Assembly: GCA_029335925.2 (NCBI GenBank) | Contig: JARJMX020000173.1 | Coordinates: 1-6,260, forward strand | Origin: Gammaproteobacteria bacterium | GTDB taxonomy: Bacteria; Pseudomonadota; Gammaproteobacteria; Halothiobacillales; Halothiobacillaceae | DNA length: 6,260 bases | Direction: 5' to 3' | Part shown: positions 5,779 through 6,260 of the stretch, one piece after another | Numbering within the stretch: position 1 is the stretch's first letter | Layout: each line of letters opens with the position of its first letter | Position numbers and translations under genes: made by a program | Notes under the pieces: model-generated | The model's database searches: none | What the model saw: only the letters and a program-made list of their open reading frames with translations | Told to the model about the DNA's origin: nothing

Positions 5779-5821
5779 GGATCGCAACAAAAAGCGCAAG
5801 CGAAATTCAGACGCAAGCTGA
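5774..5821 (+). CDS. Possible 15-residue basic peptide ORF
   Basis: ATG ATG at 5774-5779 follows GAGG with a six-base spacer and encodes MMDRNKKRKRNSDAS before TGA. Seven of the 15 residues are Lys or Arg. It could be a leader peptide for the gene at 5928, a remnant or chance. The Shine-Dalgarno spacing is the main support. The competing reading is that this stretch is the promoter -10 listed above. Confidence 0.25.
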   Translation: MMDRNKKRKRNSDAS

Positions 5822-5859
5822 GCACGGAATAGAAGAACAGGACTCCCCCGACCAATACG

Positions 5860-5879
5860 GCCCGCGCCCTTAAGCGGGC
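5860..5879. repeat. GC-rich hairpin in the leader of the 3'-most gene
   Basis: GCCCGC, an eight-base loop and GCGGGC form a 6-bp GC stem 48 bases before the start codon at 5928. No T-tract follows. It may act as a leader structure or weak attenuator. Confidence 0.4.
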
Positions 5880-5927
5880 TGACCTGAGGGGATGGGGTGT
5901 TTAACCGACAACACAAGAGAGGTTCTT

Positions 5928-6260
5928 ATGAGAAAAGAAGGCTGGCAGGCTTTGGGTTTGATGGCTCCCATTTTGTCGCTTATGCGCCAAGGGCATGAGG
6001 CCCTGACCCGATCAGGCGGGGGTTCGGGTATGGTGAGCGTGGAGCAGTACAAGCATGATATTGATGGATGGAAGAAAACTGCGGCATCGTGGGAAAAAAA
6101 TACCAACGAAGCCCTTGATCTGATCAAAAAGTGGAAAGCTGACTACAAGGAATTGCAAGAGAAATACTTCGCCACCTTAGCGAAGCTGGAGGCGCTCGAA
6201 AAGAAGAATTCCTATCGAATGTTTGATGATTGGGGGACCAAATTAGCCAATGATTTAGTC
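5928..6260 (+). CDS. Hypothetical coiled-coil-like protein, C-terminus off window
   Basis: I do not recognise this protein. The first 111 residues are visible and the frame is still open at the window edge. A short, moderately hydrophobic N-terminal segment (WQALGLMAPILSLM, 6-19) could be amphipathic or membrane-associated, but it is not a clear signal peptide. A Gly/Ser-rich patch follows (SGGGSG, 29-34). From about 38 to 95 the chain is Lys/Glu-rich with regularly spaced hydrophobic and Trp residues (SWEKNTNEALDLIKKW, then YKELQEKYFATLAKLEALEKK), which looks like a coiled coil. ATG 5928 is preceded by AGAGAGG with a five-base spacer, a good ribosome binding site. Base composition (about 49% GC by hand count) is well below that of the left half of the window, suggesting recent acquisition or an element-borne gene. 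Confidence 0.75.
   Translation, partial: MRKEGWQALGLMAPILSLMRQGHEALTRSGGGSGMVSVEQYKHDIDGWKKTAASWEKNTNEALDLIKKWKADYKELQEKYFATLAKLEALEKKNSYRMFDDWGTKLANDLV

Noticed and set aside
5277..6260. tRNA, CRISPR array or transposon end in the right part
   Set aside because: I see no cloverleaf with a T-loop, no regularly spaced repeats, and no terminal inverted repeats with target duplication.

Overview
The window looks like a chromosomal segment of a GC-rich Gammaproteobacterium. The evidence is a class A penicillin-binding protein of the PBP1B type, a fused kinase/ATPase gene, an HPF-type ribosome factor carrying a cold-shock-like domain, and an archease. I cannot name the genus. By hand count on sampled lines, GC is about two thirds in the left half and about 49% over the last 320 bases, so the right end looks like accessory DNA.

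Left part (1-4251). The N-terminal 552 codons of a PBP1B gene run leftwards off the window edge. Diverging from it across 63 bp is a long gene for an APH-like kinase domain fused to a P-loop ATPase. It is interrupted by one in-frame TAA at codon 82, where a Tyr codon is expected. Next comes a hairpin-rich stretch with an unrecognised 94-codon ORF. That ORF converges on a minus-strand HPF/cold-shock fusion gene: the two stop codons lie 6 bp apart inside one perfect 12-bp palindrome. A strong intrinsic terminator for the HPF transcript lies within the 94-codon ORF.

Middle (4252-4877). Divergent promoters probably serve the HPF gene (left) and an archease gene (right). The archease is only its N-terminal half: similarity stops near 4615-4620. 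The following roughly 240 bp holds only unrecognised open frames, which suggests a rearrangement junction.

Right part (4878-6260). An H-NS family gene with an excellent ribosome binding site is closed by a strong Rho-independent terminator. A RelB/CopG-type ribbon-helix-helix antitoxin gene follows with no toxin gene beside it. Then comes a 255-bp leader-like stretch with hairpins and a possible 15-residue basic peptide ORF, and finally the start of a lower-GC, coiled-coil-like gene that runs off the right edge. An H-NS protein, an orphan antitoxin and an unknown low-GC gene next to a broken housekeeping gene fit the edge of a genomic island or a decayed mobile element. No integrase, transposase, CRISPR array or tRNA is visible to prove this.
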